A stretch of DNA of 45,407 nt from CAZEZY01 sp964516635. Its GTDB lineage: Bacteria; Pseudomonadota; Gammaproteobacteria; Burkholderiales; Burkholderiaceae_C. A program made the translations under genes and the position numbers. Under the pieces are notes generated by a model. The model was given only the letters and a program-made list of their open reading frames with translations. It had not been told where the DNA came from and did no database searches. Location of the stretch: contig CAZEZY010000002.1 of NCBI GenBank assembly GCA_964516635.1, positions 1 to 45,407 on the forward strand. Reading direction: 5' to 3'. Of the stretch, positions 15,922 through 25,434 are shown piece after piece (position 1 is the stretch's first letter; each line of letters opens with the position of its first letter).

Positions 15922-16467
15922 ATGGACACCTCAGCCTACCTCAAGTCCCACATCCGTACCGTCCCCGACTGGCCAGCGCCTGGCGTTCAGTTTCGAGACA
16001 TCACGCCCCTGCTTCAGGACCCGAAGGTGTTTCGGGTGCTGATCGATGCGTTTGTCCACCGTTACATGGAAAAAGGCGCCCGTCCCGATGTGGTGGCCGG
16101 GCTCGATGCGCGCGGTTTCATCATCGGCTCGGTGCTGGCCTATGAACTCGGGGTGGGTTTTGTGCCCATCCGCAAAAAGGGCAAGCTGCCTTTCACCACG
16201 GTGGAAGAGACCTACGAACTCGAGTACGGTTCGGCCACGGTGGAGCTGCACACCGATGCGGTTTCGGCAGGGGATCGTGTGCTGCTGATCGACGACCTCA
16301 TTGCCACCGGCGGCACCATGATGGCGGGCAAGAAGCTGCTGGAAAAGCTGGGTGCCACCGTGACCGAGGGAGCCGCCATCGTGGCGCTACCCGAACTGGG
16401 CGGAGTGGACCGCCTGCGGGCCACCGGCCTGCCGTTGCACACGCTGGTCGAGTTCGACGGTCACTGA
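15922..16467 (+). CDS. apt: Adenine phosphoribosyltransferase
   Basis: Salvages adenine to AMP using PRPP. The protein has 181 residues with the type I phosphoribosyltransferase fold; the PRPP loop is VLLIDDLIATGGTM (about 116-129) and the N-terminal part shows PGVQFRDITPLLQDP, typical of Apt. A long open frame extends upstream to 14800 but there it only mirrors kdsD and kdsC; the ATG at 15922 gives the standard N-terminus. No ribosome site is seen and a GATAAT lies six bases upstream, suggesting a leaderless mRNA. It converges on the next gene with four bases between stops. Confidence 0.94.
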   Translation: MDTSAYLKSHIRTVPDWPAPGVQFRDITPLLQDPKVFRVLIDAFVHRYMEKGARPDVVAGLDARGFIIGSVLAYELGVGFVPIRKKGKLPFTTVEETYELEYGSATVELHTDAVSAGDRVLLIDDLIATGGTMMAGKKLLEKLGATVTEGAAIVALPELGGVDRLRATGLPLHTLVEFDGH

Positions 16468-16471
16468 GGCT

Positions 16472-17107
16472 TTATTCCAGACTCCCCATCTGGGTGTCGC
16501 TCAGGGGGTGGTCGGAACGGTTGGGCCGTCGAATCATCGGGCGCGTCGGTTCGAAGTTTGGGGGGGCATCCGAGCCGGGCGGCCGTTTGAAGTCGCCCAG
16601 CGCCTGATGCAGGGCGGCGATCTCGTCGTGGGTGATTTCTTCGTGGGTGTCCGGGGCAGGAGCCGGTGCCACAGGGGCCGGCCGTTTGACCGGGTGGTTG
16701 TCGATGTCGCGCCAGTAAACCGATTTGACGGTCAGTTTCGCGCGCTCGCTGGCGAGTTGACGCAAGTCGGTCTCCAGGGCATGTGGACCGCCCGGAACAT
16801 GTTGCAATGCACCCGCCCGGATGTCGACCAGCACCAGATGTGACTGGCCGTCGGGGTCGAGGGTGAGTACCTTGAACTTGTAGGCACTGGACAGCACACT
16901 GGAGCGGATCATGCACTCGCGGATGATGGTGTACAGGGTCTCGCGCCGGGCATTGCGGCGCTGTCTCTGGTCCAGGTTGGTGCCCAGGGGCTCGCGCGCC
17001 CGGGGCGCTTCAGCCGGGACGGAAGCCGGCAGGGGCTCGTTTTCGGACGTTCGCCATGAGGCAATCCATTCTGCCAGCCAGCTTTTCCACGAAGTGGGTT
17101 GCGTCAT
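16472..17107 (-). CDS. Hypothetical protein divergent from cheW
   Basis: A 211-residue protein I cannot assign. It is probably cytoplasmic, with no signal peptide or membrane helix. Three parts can be seen: a polar and proline-rich N-terminus (1-45), a compact central region (about 50-130) with basic RQRRNARRETLYTIIREC and hydrophobic AYKFKVLTLDPDG and HLVLVDI, and a proline- and charge-rich tail (135-211). The composition looks like a real coding sequence, and it lies head to head with cheW across a 125-base gap. A role in chemotaxis is suggested only by position. Confidence 0.7.
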   Translation of the reverse strand: MTQPTSWKSWLAEWIASWRTSENEPLPASVPAEAPRAREPLGTNLDQRQRRNARRETLYTIIRECMIRSSVLSSAYKFKVLTLDPDGQSHLVLVDIRAGALQHVPGGPHALETDLRQLASERAKLTVKSVYWRDIDNHPVKRPAPVAPAPAPDTHEEITHDEIAALHQALGDFKRPPGSDAPPNFEPTRPMIRRPNRSDHPLSDTQMGSLE

Positions 17108-17232
17108 GTCTGTGCCTTTTTGCGGTCCCGGCGTTCATGGGAGTTTCCACTGACGCCATTGTGCATCCAGTTGAATGATTTTTGACCGATACTAGACCCA
17201 AGCTTCTTGGAGTTCCATTTTTAGGATAGCGC

Positions 17233-17715
17233 ATGAACACCTCAGCCTCGAGCGCACAGGGCAGTTCCGAATACCTCACTTTCCGGCTGGGTGCCGAAGA
17301 GTATGGCATTGACATCCTGCGGGTTCAGGAGATCCGTTCCTTCGAAGAGCCGACCCGGATTGCCAACTCACCGCCCCACATCAAGGGCGTGGTCAACCTT
17401 CGGGGGGTGATTGTTCCGGTGGTGGATCTGCGGATCAAGCTCGGTTGCGAAAAGGTGGAGTACAACAGTTTCACCGTGGTCATTGTGCTGAATGTGAAGG
17501 GGCGCGTGGTGGGTGCGGTGGTGGATTCGGTCTCGGATGTGCTGGAGTTGGCACACAGCCAGATCCGTCCGGCGCCTGAAATGGCCAACAGCGGGGTGGA
17601 CACCGATTTCATCACCGGCATTGCCAGCGTGGCCGAGCGCATGCTGATCCTGATGGACATCGAATCCCTCATGTCCAGTGCGGACATGGGGTTGATGGAT
17701 CCCGTCGCCTCCTGA
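17233..17715 (+). CDS. cheW: Chemotaxis coupling protein CheW
   Basis: The adaptor that joins chemoreceptors to the kinase CheA. The 160 residues make one CheW domain (about 14-152) with YLTFRLGAEEYGIDILRVQE, the loop RGVIVPVVDLR, and GAVVDSVSDVLEL, which are typical contact regions. It is followed 41 bases later by two chemoreceptor genes in the same direction, so the three probably form one transcription unit. cheA, cheY, cheR and cheB are not in the window. A weak ribosome site (AGGATA) precedes the ATG. Confidence 0.95.
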   Translation: MNTSASSAQGSSEYLTFRLGAEEYGIDILRVQEIRSFEEPTRIANSPPHIKGVVNLRGVIVPVVDLRIKLGCEKVEYNSFTVVIVLNVKGRVVGAVVDSVSDVLELAHSQIRPAPEMANSGVDTDFITGIASVAERMLILMDIESLMSSADMGLMDPVAS

Positions 17716-17756
17716 CATCCGATCCGGGCAGGCTGGCCCGGTTGAATGGAGCCCAG

Positions 17757-19418
17757 ATGAATCTGTTTTTCTTCATGAGACTGTTCACCATCCGCCTGCG
17801 GATGGTCGGGGCGATTGTCGTGGTGCTGATGCTGCTGCTCGTGCTGGGTGGCATTGGCCTCTGGGGCATGTACCGCATGCAGGCCTACTCCCAGGATCTG
17901 GTCGAACACTCCTTCGCGGAATCCGCCATGTTGAGCCGGTTGCAGGTCGGTCTGGGTGACATGCGGCGCTACGAGCGAGACATGATCATTCACCACGAGT
18001 CCCCTGAACGTGTGGAGGCGGCGCGCACCCAGTGGGAGGGTGCATGGGCCCGCGTGCAGGCCGAACTGGCCGCCCTTCAAGGGGAAGAAGCGGACGAGGA
18101 CAATCGCCTGGCGGCCGACATCCGGCGGCAGCTGGATGTCTATGCCGAGGCACTGAAGCCGGTGGCCAGGCAACTGGTCGCTGGCGGCCACGACTCCGCC
18201 ACCACCGCCAACCAGCTGCTGCGTGGTGCTCATCAGGCCTTTGAGCGGTCCGACGAGCTGATGGTGAAGCTGGAAGCGGTGCTGGCTGAAGAGGTCCGTG
18301 TGTCTTACGAGCAATCTCGGTCGATGTCCCGATGGATCCTGCTGGTGTTCGCCGGTGCCGTGGTCATTGCGGTGGTGGTGGTCGCTCCTGCCACGCTGGC
18401 CAACATGATCAGCATCACCCGCCCACTGGAACAGGCCCAGGGTCTCGCCGTTTCGATTGCCCGTGGCGACCTCACCACCCGCCCCGATCTGTCGGGCAGG
18501 GATGAGCTCACCGAGCTCATGGGTTGCCTGTCCGACATGCAGGACTCCCTGTCCCGTACGGTGGGAGAGGTCCGGATGGCGGCGGAAAACATACGGCTTG
18601 CCAGTGGTGAAATCGCTTCGGGCAACCAGGACCTCAGCAACCGGACCGAGCAGACGGCGAGCAACCTGCAGCAGGCGGCCAGCAGCATGGACCAGATCAC
18701 CTCGACGGTTCAGCAGTCGAGCGAGGCGGCCCGCGGTGCCATGTCGATGGCGCGCAGCAACGCCGAGGTGGCGCAGCGGGGTGGGCAGGTGGTGGGACAG
18801 GTGGTTTCCACCATGGACGAGATCCACACCAGCAGCCAGAAGATTCACGACATCATCGGTGTCATCGATGGCATTGCGTTCCAGACCAACATCCTGGCCC
18901 TGAATGCGGCCGTGGAGGCCGCCAGGGCTGGCGAAGCCGGGCGGGGATTTGCGGTGGTGGCCGGCGAGGTACGGAGTCTGGCCCAGCGCAGCGCCGAGGC
19001 AGCCCGGGAAATCAAGTCGCTCATCAGCGCCAGCGTGGAAAGGGTCGAGGCCGGTACCCAGCTGGTGCATCAGGCGGGCAAAACCATCCGCGACATCGTC
19101 GACAACGCCCAGAAGGTGTCGAGCTTCATTGCCGACATCACGGAGGCCACCGCCCAGCAGGCGCAGGGCCTGTCTGCCGTGAATGCCACGGTGAGTGATC
19201 TTGACCAGGTGACGCAGCAGAACGCTGCCCTGGTTGAACAGAGCGCGGCAGCGGCCGAGAGCCTGCAAGAGCAGGCACAGCGCCTGGCCAACCTGGTGTC
19301 GGTGTTCCAGTTGCTGGATGGGGCCGGTGGACATCCGCCCCTGATGCCGGCAGCCACCCGAGGGCATGGTACCCACATGGCTTATCAGGGGCCTGACCGA
19401 CGTCAGCGGCCTCGTTGA
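17757..19418 (+). CDS. Methyl-accepting chemotaxis protein (first of two)
   Basis: A membrane chemoreceptor of 553 residues. Two membrane helices (about 14-36 and 195-217) enclose a periplasmic helical domain of about 155 residues, probably a four-helix bundle. A HAMP domain follows, then the signalling hairpin with the highly conserved tip IDGIAFQTNILALNAAVEAA. The ATG at 17757 is chosen over one at 17742 because GGAG lies upstream of it. The C-terminus ends in polar GPDRRQRPR and lacks a CheR-binding pentapeptide, unlike the next gene. The ligand is unknown. It starts 41 bases after cheW. Confidence 0.93.
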   Translation: MNLFFFMRLFTIRLRMVGAIVVVLMLLLVLGGIGLWGMYRMQAYSQDLVEHSFAESAMLSRLQVGLGDMRRYERDMIIHHESPERVEAARTQWEGAWARVQAELAALQGEEADEDNRLAADIRRQLDVYAEALKPVARQLVAGGHDSATTANQLLRGAHQAFERSDELMVKLEAVLAEEVRVSYEQSRSMSRWILLVFAGAVVIAVVVVAPATLANMISITRPLEQAQGLAVSIARGDLTTRPDLSGRDELTELMGCLSDMQDSLSRTVGEVRMAAENIRLASGEIASGNQDLSNRTEQTASNLQQAASSMDQITSTVQQSSEAARGAMSMARSNAEVAQRGGQVVGQVVSTMDEIHTSSQKIHDIIGVIDGIAFQTNILALNAAVEAARAGEAGRGFAVVAGEVRSLAQRSAEAAREIKSLISASVERVEAGTQLVHQAGKTIRDIVDNAQKVSSFIADITEATAQQAQGLSAVNATVSDLDQVTQQNAALVEQSAAAAESLQEQAQRLANLVSVFQLLDGAGGHPPLMPAATRGHGTHMAYQGPDRRQRPR

Positions 19419-19450
19419 ATGACATTGCAGTTCTCACATCAGGAGATGAC

Positions 19451-21304
19451 ATGAGTTTGAACAACATCAGGATTGGTGCCCGGCTAGGGATGGGCTATGC
19501 GGCCGTGCTCTTGCTCATGGCGGCCATCACGGGGCTGGCCCTCTACGAATTTCGGGTGCTGCTGAACGACGCCGTAGAGGTCAGGCAGCAAAGCCAGCGC
19601 GCGACCCTGGCGCAGCAATGGGCCGACAACACCCGACTCAACATCACCCGGGTCATGGCGATTGCCAAGTCGGGCAACGCCCCGGCGGTGGAAGGTTTCT
19701 TCAATCCCCTGATCACGCAGACGACGCAGCAGATCAACGAACTCCAGAAGACCCTCGAAGAACAGGTGAGTGACCAGGAAAGCACGGTCCTTCTGCAGCG
19801 CATTGCCCAGTTGCGGACCGACTACATCAACACCCGCCGCGACTTTTTTGCCCTGCTGGCCACTGGAGACCTCGTGGCCGCCGAGAACTTCCTCCAGACC
19901 CGGCTGATGCCCTCTGCCGATGCCTACATGGCTGGTCAGGCGCAGTTTGTCGCCTTGCAGGATCGCCTGACCGCTGGCGTGCTCACCGCGGCCGAGCAGG
20001 ATGCCGAGATGGCCGTCCTCCTGGAGCTCGGTCTGGCTGTGGCGGCGCTGATCATCAGCATCCTGCTTGCCTGGTCGCTCACCCGCTCCATCACCACACC
20101 GCTGCGGTCGGCCATTGCCTTCGCTGACAAGATCGCCCATGGCGACCTGACACACCGGATGCAGATCCAGCGTGGCGACGAGATCGGTGATCTCATCAAG
20201 TCCCTCAACGAGATGCAGTCGGCATTGTTGCGGGTGATCGGCGAAATCCGGCATGCGGGAGATGGCATCAACGTCGCCGCCAGCGAAATCGCGATGGGCA
20301 ATCAGGATCTCAGCAGCCGCACCGAGCAGTCGGCCAGCAGCCTCGAGGAAACCGCATCCAGCATGGAGCAGCTCACCGCCACCGTGAGGCAGAGTGCCGA
20401 TTCGGCCCGGCAGGCCAACCAGCTGGCCTCCAGCGCTGCCGAAGTGGCCGAGCGCGGGGGCGCTGTGGTGGGACAGGTGGTCCACACCATGAACGACATC
20501 AACCAGAGCAGCCAGCGCATCAGCGACATCATCAGCGTCATCGATGGCATCGCGTTCCAGACCAACATCCTGGCCCTGAATGCCGCGGTGGAGGCGGCCC
20601 GCGCCGGCGAGCAGGGACGTGGTTTTGCCGTGGTGGCCGGCGAGGTTCGCACGCTGGCTCAGCGAAGCGCCCAGGCGGCCAAGGAAATCAAGGAGCTGAT
20701 CAGCGCGAGCGTGGGTCGGGTGCAGGACGGTAGCCGACTGGTCGAGGAAGCCGGAACGACCATGGCCGAAATCGTCTCCAGCGTCCAGCGTGTGACCGAC
20801 ATCATTGGCGAGATCAGCGCCGCGGCATCCGAGCAGAGCGACGGCATTTCCCAGGTGAATGTGGCCATCAGCCAGCTGGATCAGATGACCCAGCAGAACG
20901 CGGCCCTCGTGGAACAAAGCGCGGCCGCTGCCCAGAGCATGCGCGATCAGACGCAGCGCCTCACCCAGGCGATCGCGGCCTTCCGGACCGGGGATCAGGC
21001 GCTGTCGCCCGTCACCACATCGGCCCCGCCACCGCGACCGGTGGCGAAGGCGATCGCCAAGGCCCCCGCCGCTGTGCGGCCACCGGTGGCCCGAGCCGCT
21101 CCTGGCCCCCTTCCGGCACCACGGCATCACCCGGCAGCTCAGGCCAGGGCCATTCCGCAGAACCGTGCCGCCAGTCAGCCAGCCTCAGCACCACCGAAGT
21201 CCACGGCTGCGCCGGCGGCCCCCCGCAATGCCCTGCCCAAAGCCGCCCCCTCGCCCGCTCCGAAGCCTGCCGACAACGTCGAAGGCGATTGGGAAAGTTT
21301 CTGA
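19451..21304 (+). CDS. Methyl-accepting chemotaxis protein with CheR-type pentapeptide
   Basis: A second chemoreceptor, 617 residues. Helices at about 12-32 and 187-208 flank a periplasmic four-helix-bundle domain of about 155 residues, then HAMP and the signalling domain with IDGIAFQTNILALNAAVEAA. From about residue 528 a flexible tail rich in alanine and proline runs for some 80 residues and ends in GDWESF. DWESF fits the xWxxF pattern of C-terminal tethers for CheR and CheB (NWETF in enteric receptors). AGGAG at 19441-19445, five bases before the ATG at 19451, fixes the start. It lies 32 bases after the first receptor gene. Confidence 0.94.
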   Translation: MSLNNIRIGARLGMGYAAVLLLMAAITGLALYEFRVLLNDAVEVRQQSQRATLAQQWADNTRLNITRVMAIAKSGNAPAVEGFFNPLITQTTQQINELQKTLEEQVSDQESTVLLQRIAQLRTDYINTRRDFFALLATGDLVAAENFLQTRLMPSADAYMAGQAQFVALQDRLTAGVLTAAEQDAEMAVLLELGLAVAALIISILLAWSLTRSITTPLRSAIAFADKIAHGDLTHRMQIQRGDEIGDLIKSLNEMQSALLRVIGEIRHAGDGINVAASEIAMGNQDLSSRTEQSASSLEETASSMEQLTATVRQSADSARQANQLASSAAEVAERGGAVVGQVVHTMNDINQSSQRISDIISVIDGIAFQTNILALNAAVEAARAGEQGRGFAVVAGEVRTLAQRSAQAAKEIKELISASVGRVQDGSRLVEEAGTTMAEIVSSVQRVTDIIGEISAAASEQSDGISQVNVAISQLDQMTQQNAALVEQSAAAAQSMRDQTQRLTQAIAAFRTGDQALSPVTTSAPPPRPVAKAIAKAPAAVRPPVARAAPGPLPAPRHHPAAQARAIPQNRAASQPASAPPKSTAAPAAPRNALPKAAPSPAPKPADNVEGDWESF

Positions 21305-21316
21305 TCACGCCCCACC

Positions 21317-22813
21317 ATGAACGCCCGTCTGCCTGCCACTGCGCTGGATTCTGCTGAGGCCAGTGCGCTGATTGAGTCCCGCTGGCAATCCCGCATCCTG
21401 CCCGAACTCCAGCGCTACATCGAGATTCCCGCCAAATCGCCGGCCTTCGATCCCGACTGGGCGGTACATGGTCACCTGGAGGCGGTGCTTCGACAGGCTG
21501 CTGACTGGGTGCAGGCCCAGGCGGTGGAGGGGCTGACGCTTCAGGTGGTTCGCCTGCAGACGGCCGAGGGAAAGCCACGCACCCCCGTGCTGTTCTTCGA
21601 GGTGCCCGCCAGCTCCGGTACCCGCGGCGGGAACGGCCCCGTCAGCGGCCAGACCGTGCTGATGTACGGGCACCTCGACAAGCAGCCCGAGTTCAGCGGC
21701 TGGCGCAGCGACCTGGGCCCCTGGACACCCCGGCTCATCGACGGCAAGCTGTATGGCCGAGGGGGTGCCGACGACGGCTATGCCGTGTATGCAAGCGTGG
21801 CTGCGATTCAGGCGCTCAAGGCCCAGGGGGCTGCGCATCCGCGCATCGTCGGCCTGATCGAAACCTGCGAGGAAAGCGGCTCCCACGATCTCTTGCCCTA
21901 TGTGGACGCCCTCAGGTCCCGGCTCGGCGATGTGGGTCTGGTCATCTGTCTCGACAGCGGGGCGGGCAATTACGATCAGCTCTGGCTCACCACCAGCCTG
22001 CGTGGCATGGCCAGCGGCGTGTTGAAGGTGGAGGTGCTGACCGAAGGGGTGCACTCGGGCGATGCCTCGGGTCTGGTGCCGTCGAGTTTTCGCATCATGC
22101 GGCAGGTGCTGGACCGTCTGGAGGACAGCGCCACTGGCCGATTGCTGCCTGGCAGCTTTCATGTGGAAGTGCCAGCGGAGCGGCTGGCGCAGGCACAAGC
22201 CACGGCCGACATCCTGGGCGACGAGGTTTACCGGCGTTTTCCCTGGGCGCACCACGATTGTGGTGGTTCGACCCTGTTCGCCCTGCCCACCACCACCGAT
22301 CCGGTGGAAGCGCTCATCAACCGCACCTGGCGACCCACGCTGAGTGTCACCGGTGCCGAGGGATTCCCGTCTCTCCAGAACGCCGGGAACGTGCTGCGAC
22401 CTTACACGGCCTTCAAGCTCAGCCTTCGACTGCCCCCGCTGGTCGATGCCGCTCAGGCGGTGCAGGAACTCAAAGCCTTGCTGGAGGACAACGCCCCCTA
22501 TCAGGCGCGCGTCACCTTCGTGCCCGAAGGCGCGGCCACTGGCTGGAATGCCCCAGCCACCTCATCCTGGTTCGAGCAGGCCTTGCATGCCTCCAGTCAG
22601 GCGCATTTTGGGGCACCCTGTGGCTTCATCGGCCAGGGTGGCACGATTCCGCTGATGAACCTGCTCAGCCAGGGTTTTCCGAAGGCGCAGATGATGGTTT
22701 GCGGGGTGCTGGGCCCGAAAAGCAATGCCCATGGGCCCAACGAGTTCCTGCACGTTCCCTATGCCCAGCGGCTCACGGCGTCGGTGGCCGAGGTGATCGC
22801 CCGGATGCCTTGA
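21317..22813 (+). CDS. M20-family metallopeptidase
   Basis: A zinc-dependent exopeptidase or amidohydrolase of 498 residues. The first zinc ligand motif is LMYGHLDKQP, with the bridging aspartate in LYGRGGADDGYAVYAS and the catalytic and zinc glutamates in LIETCEESGSHDL; a C-terminal histidine is likely in NAHGPNEF. The dimerisation domain is inserted in the middle (about residues 230-390), as in dipeptidases of the CNDP type. There is no signal peptide. It starts 12 bases after the chemoreceptor stop, so it may be read through from the chemotaxis operon, and ends five bases before a convergent MFS gene. The substrate is not known. Confidence 0.92.
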   Translation: MNARLPATALDSAEASALIESRWQSRILPELQRYIEIPAKSPAFDPDWAVHGHLEAVLRQAADWVQAQAVEGLTLQVVRLQTAEGKPRTPVLFFEVPASSGTRGGNGPVSGQTVLMYGHLDKQPEFSGWRSDLGPWTPRLIDGKLYGRGGADDGYAVYASVAAIQALKAQGAAHPRIVGLIETCEESGSHDLLPYVDALRSRLGDVGLVICLDSGAGNYDQLWLTTSLRGMASGVLKVEVLTEGVHSGDASGLVPSSFRIMRQVLDRLEDSATGRLLPGSFHVEVPAERLAQAQATADILGDEVYRRFPWAHHDCGGSTLFALPTTTDPVEALINRTWRPTLSVTGAEGFPSLQNAGNVLRPYTAFKLSLRLPPLVDAAQAVQELKALLEDNAPYQARVTFVPEGAATGWNAPATSSWFEQALHASSQAHFGAPCGFIGQGGTIPLMNLLSQGFPKAQMMVCGVLGPKSNAHGPNEFLHVPYAQRLTASVAEVIARMP

Positions 22814-22818
22814 AGCGC

Positions 22819-23994
22819 TTACAGCGCCCGGGCGTGGGCCCGGCGTTTCAGTGCCAGCCACAGAAGCGACAGGCCCAGCAGCGCCACGGGGGCCAGCGAA
22901 CCCAGGTTCAGCAGCGCCCAGCCCTGGGTGGTCACGAGTGCGCCCGAGGCAAACGAGGTCAGCGCCATCGTGGCAAACACGAAGAAATTGATGGCGGCCT
23001 GGGCCTTGTCCTTTTCTTCTGGCCGATAGGCCTGCATGGCCAGGGTGGTGCTGCCGGTGAACAGGAAGTTCCAGCCCACCCCCAGCAGGAAGAGCGCGAT
23101 CAGGAACTGGTGCAGATCCTGCCCCGACAGGGCGATCGCAATGCACGCCAGGTTCAGCACCACGCCGACGCCCATCACCTGAAGCACGCCGAAGCGCTTG
23201 ATCAGGTGCCCGGTGAAGAAGCCGGGGGCAAACATGCCGATCACGTGCCATTCCAGCACCAGGGCGGCGTCGGAAAACGGCATGCCACACACCTGCATGG
23301 CCAGCGGGGTGGCTGCCATCAGCAGGTTCATCACCCCGTAACCCAGAGCCGCCCCCAGGGTGGCCACGATGAACACCGGTTGGCGCATGATCTCTCGCAG
23401 CGGGCGACCGCTCGAGGCGCCGGGCTTTCTGGGCGGCTCCTTCGGAAACCGGATGCCCGCCATCACCACCATGGACACGAGCGCGACCACGGCCAGTGCC
23501 AGGTACGCACCCAGAAAGGGTTTGCCGAGCCAGTCACGGGTATGGCTCGCCAGATTCGGGCCGATGATGGCGCCGATCAGTCCGCCAGCCAGCACCAGCG
23601 AGACGGCTTTTTCACGGAACGAGGCTTCGGCCAGTTCGCCTGCCGCGAAACGGTAGAGCTGGCCGTTCGCGCTGTAGTAACCCGCCACCACGGTGGCCAG
23701 CACCAGCAGCCAGAAGTTGCCGATGTAAAGCGCCGCTGCACACAGGAGTGCCGAGACAAACGCCACCAGCAAGCCCAGCTGGAATGACACCTGCCGCCCC
23801 CAGCGCTGCTGGCTGCGCGCCACCAGGCCGGTCGACAGCGCACCACCCACCACATAACCCATGACGGGCAGCGTGGCCATCCACCCGAGCGGGGCCAAGC
23901 TCAGGCCGACCAGGCCATTGATGGCAATGAACACCACGTTGTTGGTGAGAAACAGGCCTTGCGCGCCGGCCAGGAGCCAGAGGTTTTTGTTCAT
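22819..23994 (-). CDS. MFS transporter
   Basis: A major facilitator protein of 391 residues with twelve predicted helices; motif A-like GLVARSQQRWGRQ follows the second helix. The substrate is unknown. The ATG at 23994 gives a good membrane N-terminus (LWLLAGAQGLFLTNNVVFI); the frame upstream of it codes for polar residues only. A TATAAA hexamer (24009-24004) lies nine bases before the ATG and there is no ribosome site, so the leader may be only a few bases. It diverges from gshA across 134 bases. Confidence 0.87.
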   Translation of the reverse strand: MNKNLWLLAGAQGLFLTNNVVFIAINGLVGLSLAPLGWMATLPVMGYVVGGALSTGLVARSQQRWGRQVSFQLGLLVAFVSALLCAAALYIGNFWLLVLATVVAGYYSANGQLYRFAAGELAEASFREKAVSLVLAGGLIGAIIGPNLASHTRDWLGKPFLGAYLALAVVALVSMVVMAGIRFPKEPPRKPGASSGRPLREIMRQPVFIVATLGAALGYGVMNLLMAATPLAMQVCGMPFSDAALVLEWHVIGMFAPGFFTGHLIKRFGVLQVMGVGVVLNLACIAIALSGQDLHQFLIALFLLGVGWNFLFTGSTTLAMQAYRPEEKDKAQAAINFFVFATMALTSFASGALVTTQGWALLNLGSLAPVALLGLSLLWLALKRRAHARAL

Positions 23995-24128
23995 AACCAG
24001 TCGTTTATATACGAATGCGCGGGGCCTGTCAGTCGCTCGTCTCTGTGCGTGCCCCCTTGGAAAACGGTCTGACCTCCCCAATCTCTACAATCTGTTCATC
24101 GTCAACACGCAAGCCTGGAGGGTCCTGC

Positions 24129-25424
24129 ATGGTTCCCCATCTCGTCACGGCCCTCACTGGCCCCATCAACGAACTCGAACAGCGCATCCTCGAATCCACC
24201 CCGGTCATCGAGCGCTGGTTTCGCCTGGAGTGGATGGAGCACACCCCGCCGTTCTACAGCTCGGTCGACATCCGCAACGCCGGCTTCAAGCTCGCACCGG
24301 TGGACACCAACCTGTATCCCGGCGGCTGGAACAACCTCACGCCCGAGATGCTCCCGCTCGCGGTGCAGGCGGCCATGGCTGCGATCGAAAAGATCTGCCC
24401 CGAGGCCAAGAACCTGCTGCTGGTGCCCGAGAACCACACGCGCAACACCTTCTACCTGATGAACGTGGCGCAGTTGCAGAAGATCTTCTATCAGGCCGGC
24501 CTGAATGTGCGGCTGGGTTCGCTGAACCCGGAGATCAAGGAGCCGACCACCTTCGATCTGCCCAATGGCGAGCAGGTGACGCTCGAGCCCCTGATCCGCG
24601 ACCGTCGGCGGCTGGGGCTGAAGCATTTCGACCCCTGCACCATCCTGCTCAACAACGACCTGAGCGCCGGTGTGCCCGGCATTCTCGAAGACCTTCACGA
24701 GCAGTACCTGCTGCCTCCCCTGCATGCGGGCTGGCATGCCCGCAAGAAAAGCAACCACTTCAAGGCCTACGAAGAGGTGGCCAAGCGGTTCGGCAAGCTG
24801 CTGGGCATGGACCCCTGGCTCATCAACCCGCTGTTCAACCACTGCGGCGAAGTGAATTTTGCCGAGGGCACGGGCATGGAGTGCCTGCAGACCAACGTCG
24901 ACGCTTTGCTGACCCGGGTCCGCAAGAAGTACAAGGAATACGGCATCAGCGAAAAGCCCTTTGTGGTCGTGAAAGCCGACAACGGCACCTACGGCATGGG
25001 CATCATGACCGTGCGCGATGCCAAGGAGCTGAACGCGCTCAACCGCAAGACCAAAAACAAGATGAACGTCATCAAGGATGGTCAGCAGGTGTCCGACGTG
25101 ATCATCCAGGAAGGTGTGCTGACGCGCGAGCAGATCAACGACGCAGTGGCCGAGCCGGTGGTCTACATGATGGACCGCTATGTGGTGGGCGGTTTCTACC
25201 GCGTGCACGCCGACCGGGGTGTCGATGAAAACCTCAATGCCCCTGGTGCCAGTTTCGTGCCGCTGGCATTCGAGAAAAGCGCCCAGCAGCCCCAGCCGGG
25301 GGTCAAGCCCGGGGCCAGCGTGCCGAACCGCTTCTACATGTACGGCGTGATCGGCCGCCTGGCCATGCTGGCGGCCAGTTACGAGCTCGAGGCCACCGAC
25401 CCGAACGCCGAAGACTACGAATGA
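24129..25424 (+). CDS. gshA: Glutamate-cysteine ligase, betaproteobacterial type
   Basis: Catalyses the first step of glutathione synthesis, joining glutamate and cysteine with ATP. The protein has 431 residues and matches the proteobacterial family distinct from the E. coli enzyme, with PVIERWFRLEWMEHTPPFY, AGWHARKKSNHFKAY and VKADNGTYGMGIMTV. GGAGGG at 24117-24122, six bases before the ATG at 24129, fixes the start. It is followed by benE and gshB in a compact operon; having both glutathione genes together is common in this order, but a transporter between them is less so. Confidence 0.95.
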   Translation: MVPHLVTALTGPINELEQRILESTPVIERWFRLEWMEHTPPFYSSVDIRNAGFKLAPVDTNLYPGGWNNLTPEMLPLAVQAAMAAIEKICPEAKNLLLVPENHTRNTFYLMNVAQLQKIFYQAGLNVRLGSLNPEIKEPTTFDLPNGEQVTLEPLIRDRRRLGLKHFDPCTILLNNDLSAGVPGILEDLHEQYLLPPLHAGWHARKKSNHFKAYEEVAKRFGKLLGMDPWLINPLFNHCGEVNFAEGTGMECLQTNVDALLTRVRKKYKEYGISEKPFVVVKADNGTYGMGIMTVRDAKELNALNRKTKNKMNVIKDGQQVSDVIIQEGVLTREQINDAVAEPVVYMMDRYVVGGFYRVHADRGVDENLNAPGASFVPLAFEKSAQQPQPGVKPGASVPNRFYMYGVIGRLAMLAASYELEATDPNAEDYE

Positions 25425-25434
25425 TCACGTCGGA

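Noticed and set aside
17325..19376. Minus-strand open frame of 683 codons opposite cheW and the first chemoreceptor
   Set aside because: It mirrors two well-defined genes on the plus strand and its residues are rich in H, R, G and Q without any motif, typical of antisense frames in GC-rich DNA.
19484..21130. Minus-strand open frame of 548 codons opposite the second chemoreceptor
   Set aside because: It lies fully within a chemoreceptor gene with clear domains and has no recognisable domain itself.
22258..23787. Plus-strand open frame of 509 codons across the M20 peptidase end and the MFS gene
   Set aside because: It runs through the 3' end of one real gene and most of another on the opposite strand, with an antisense-like composition.
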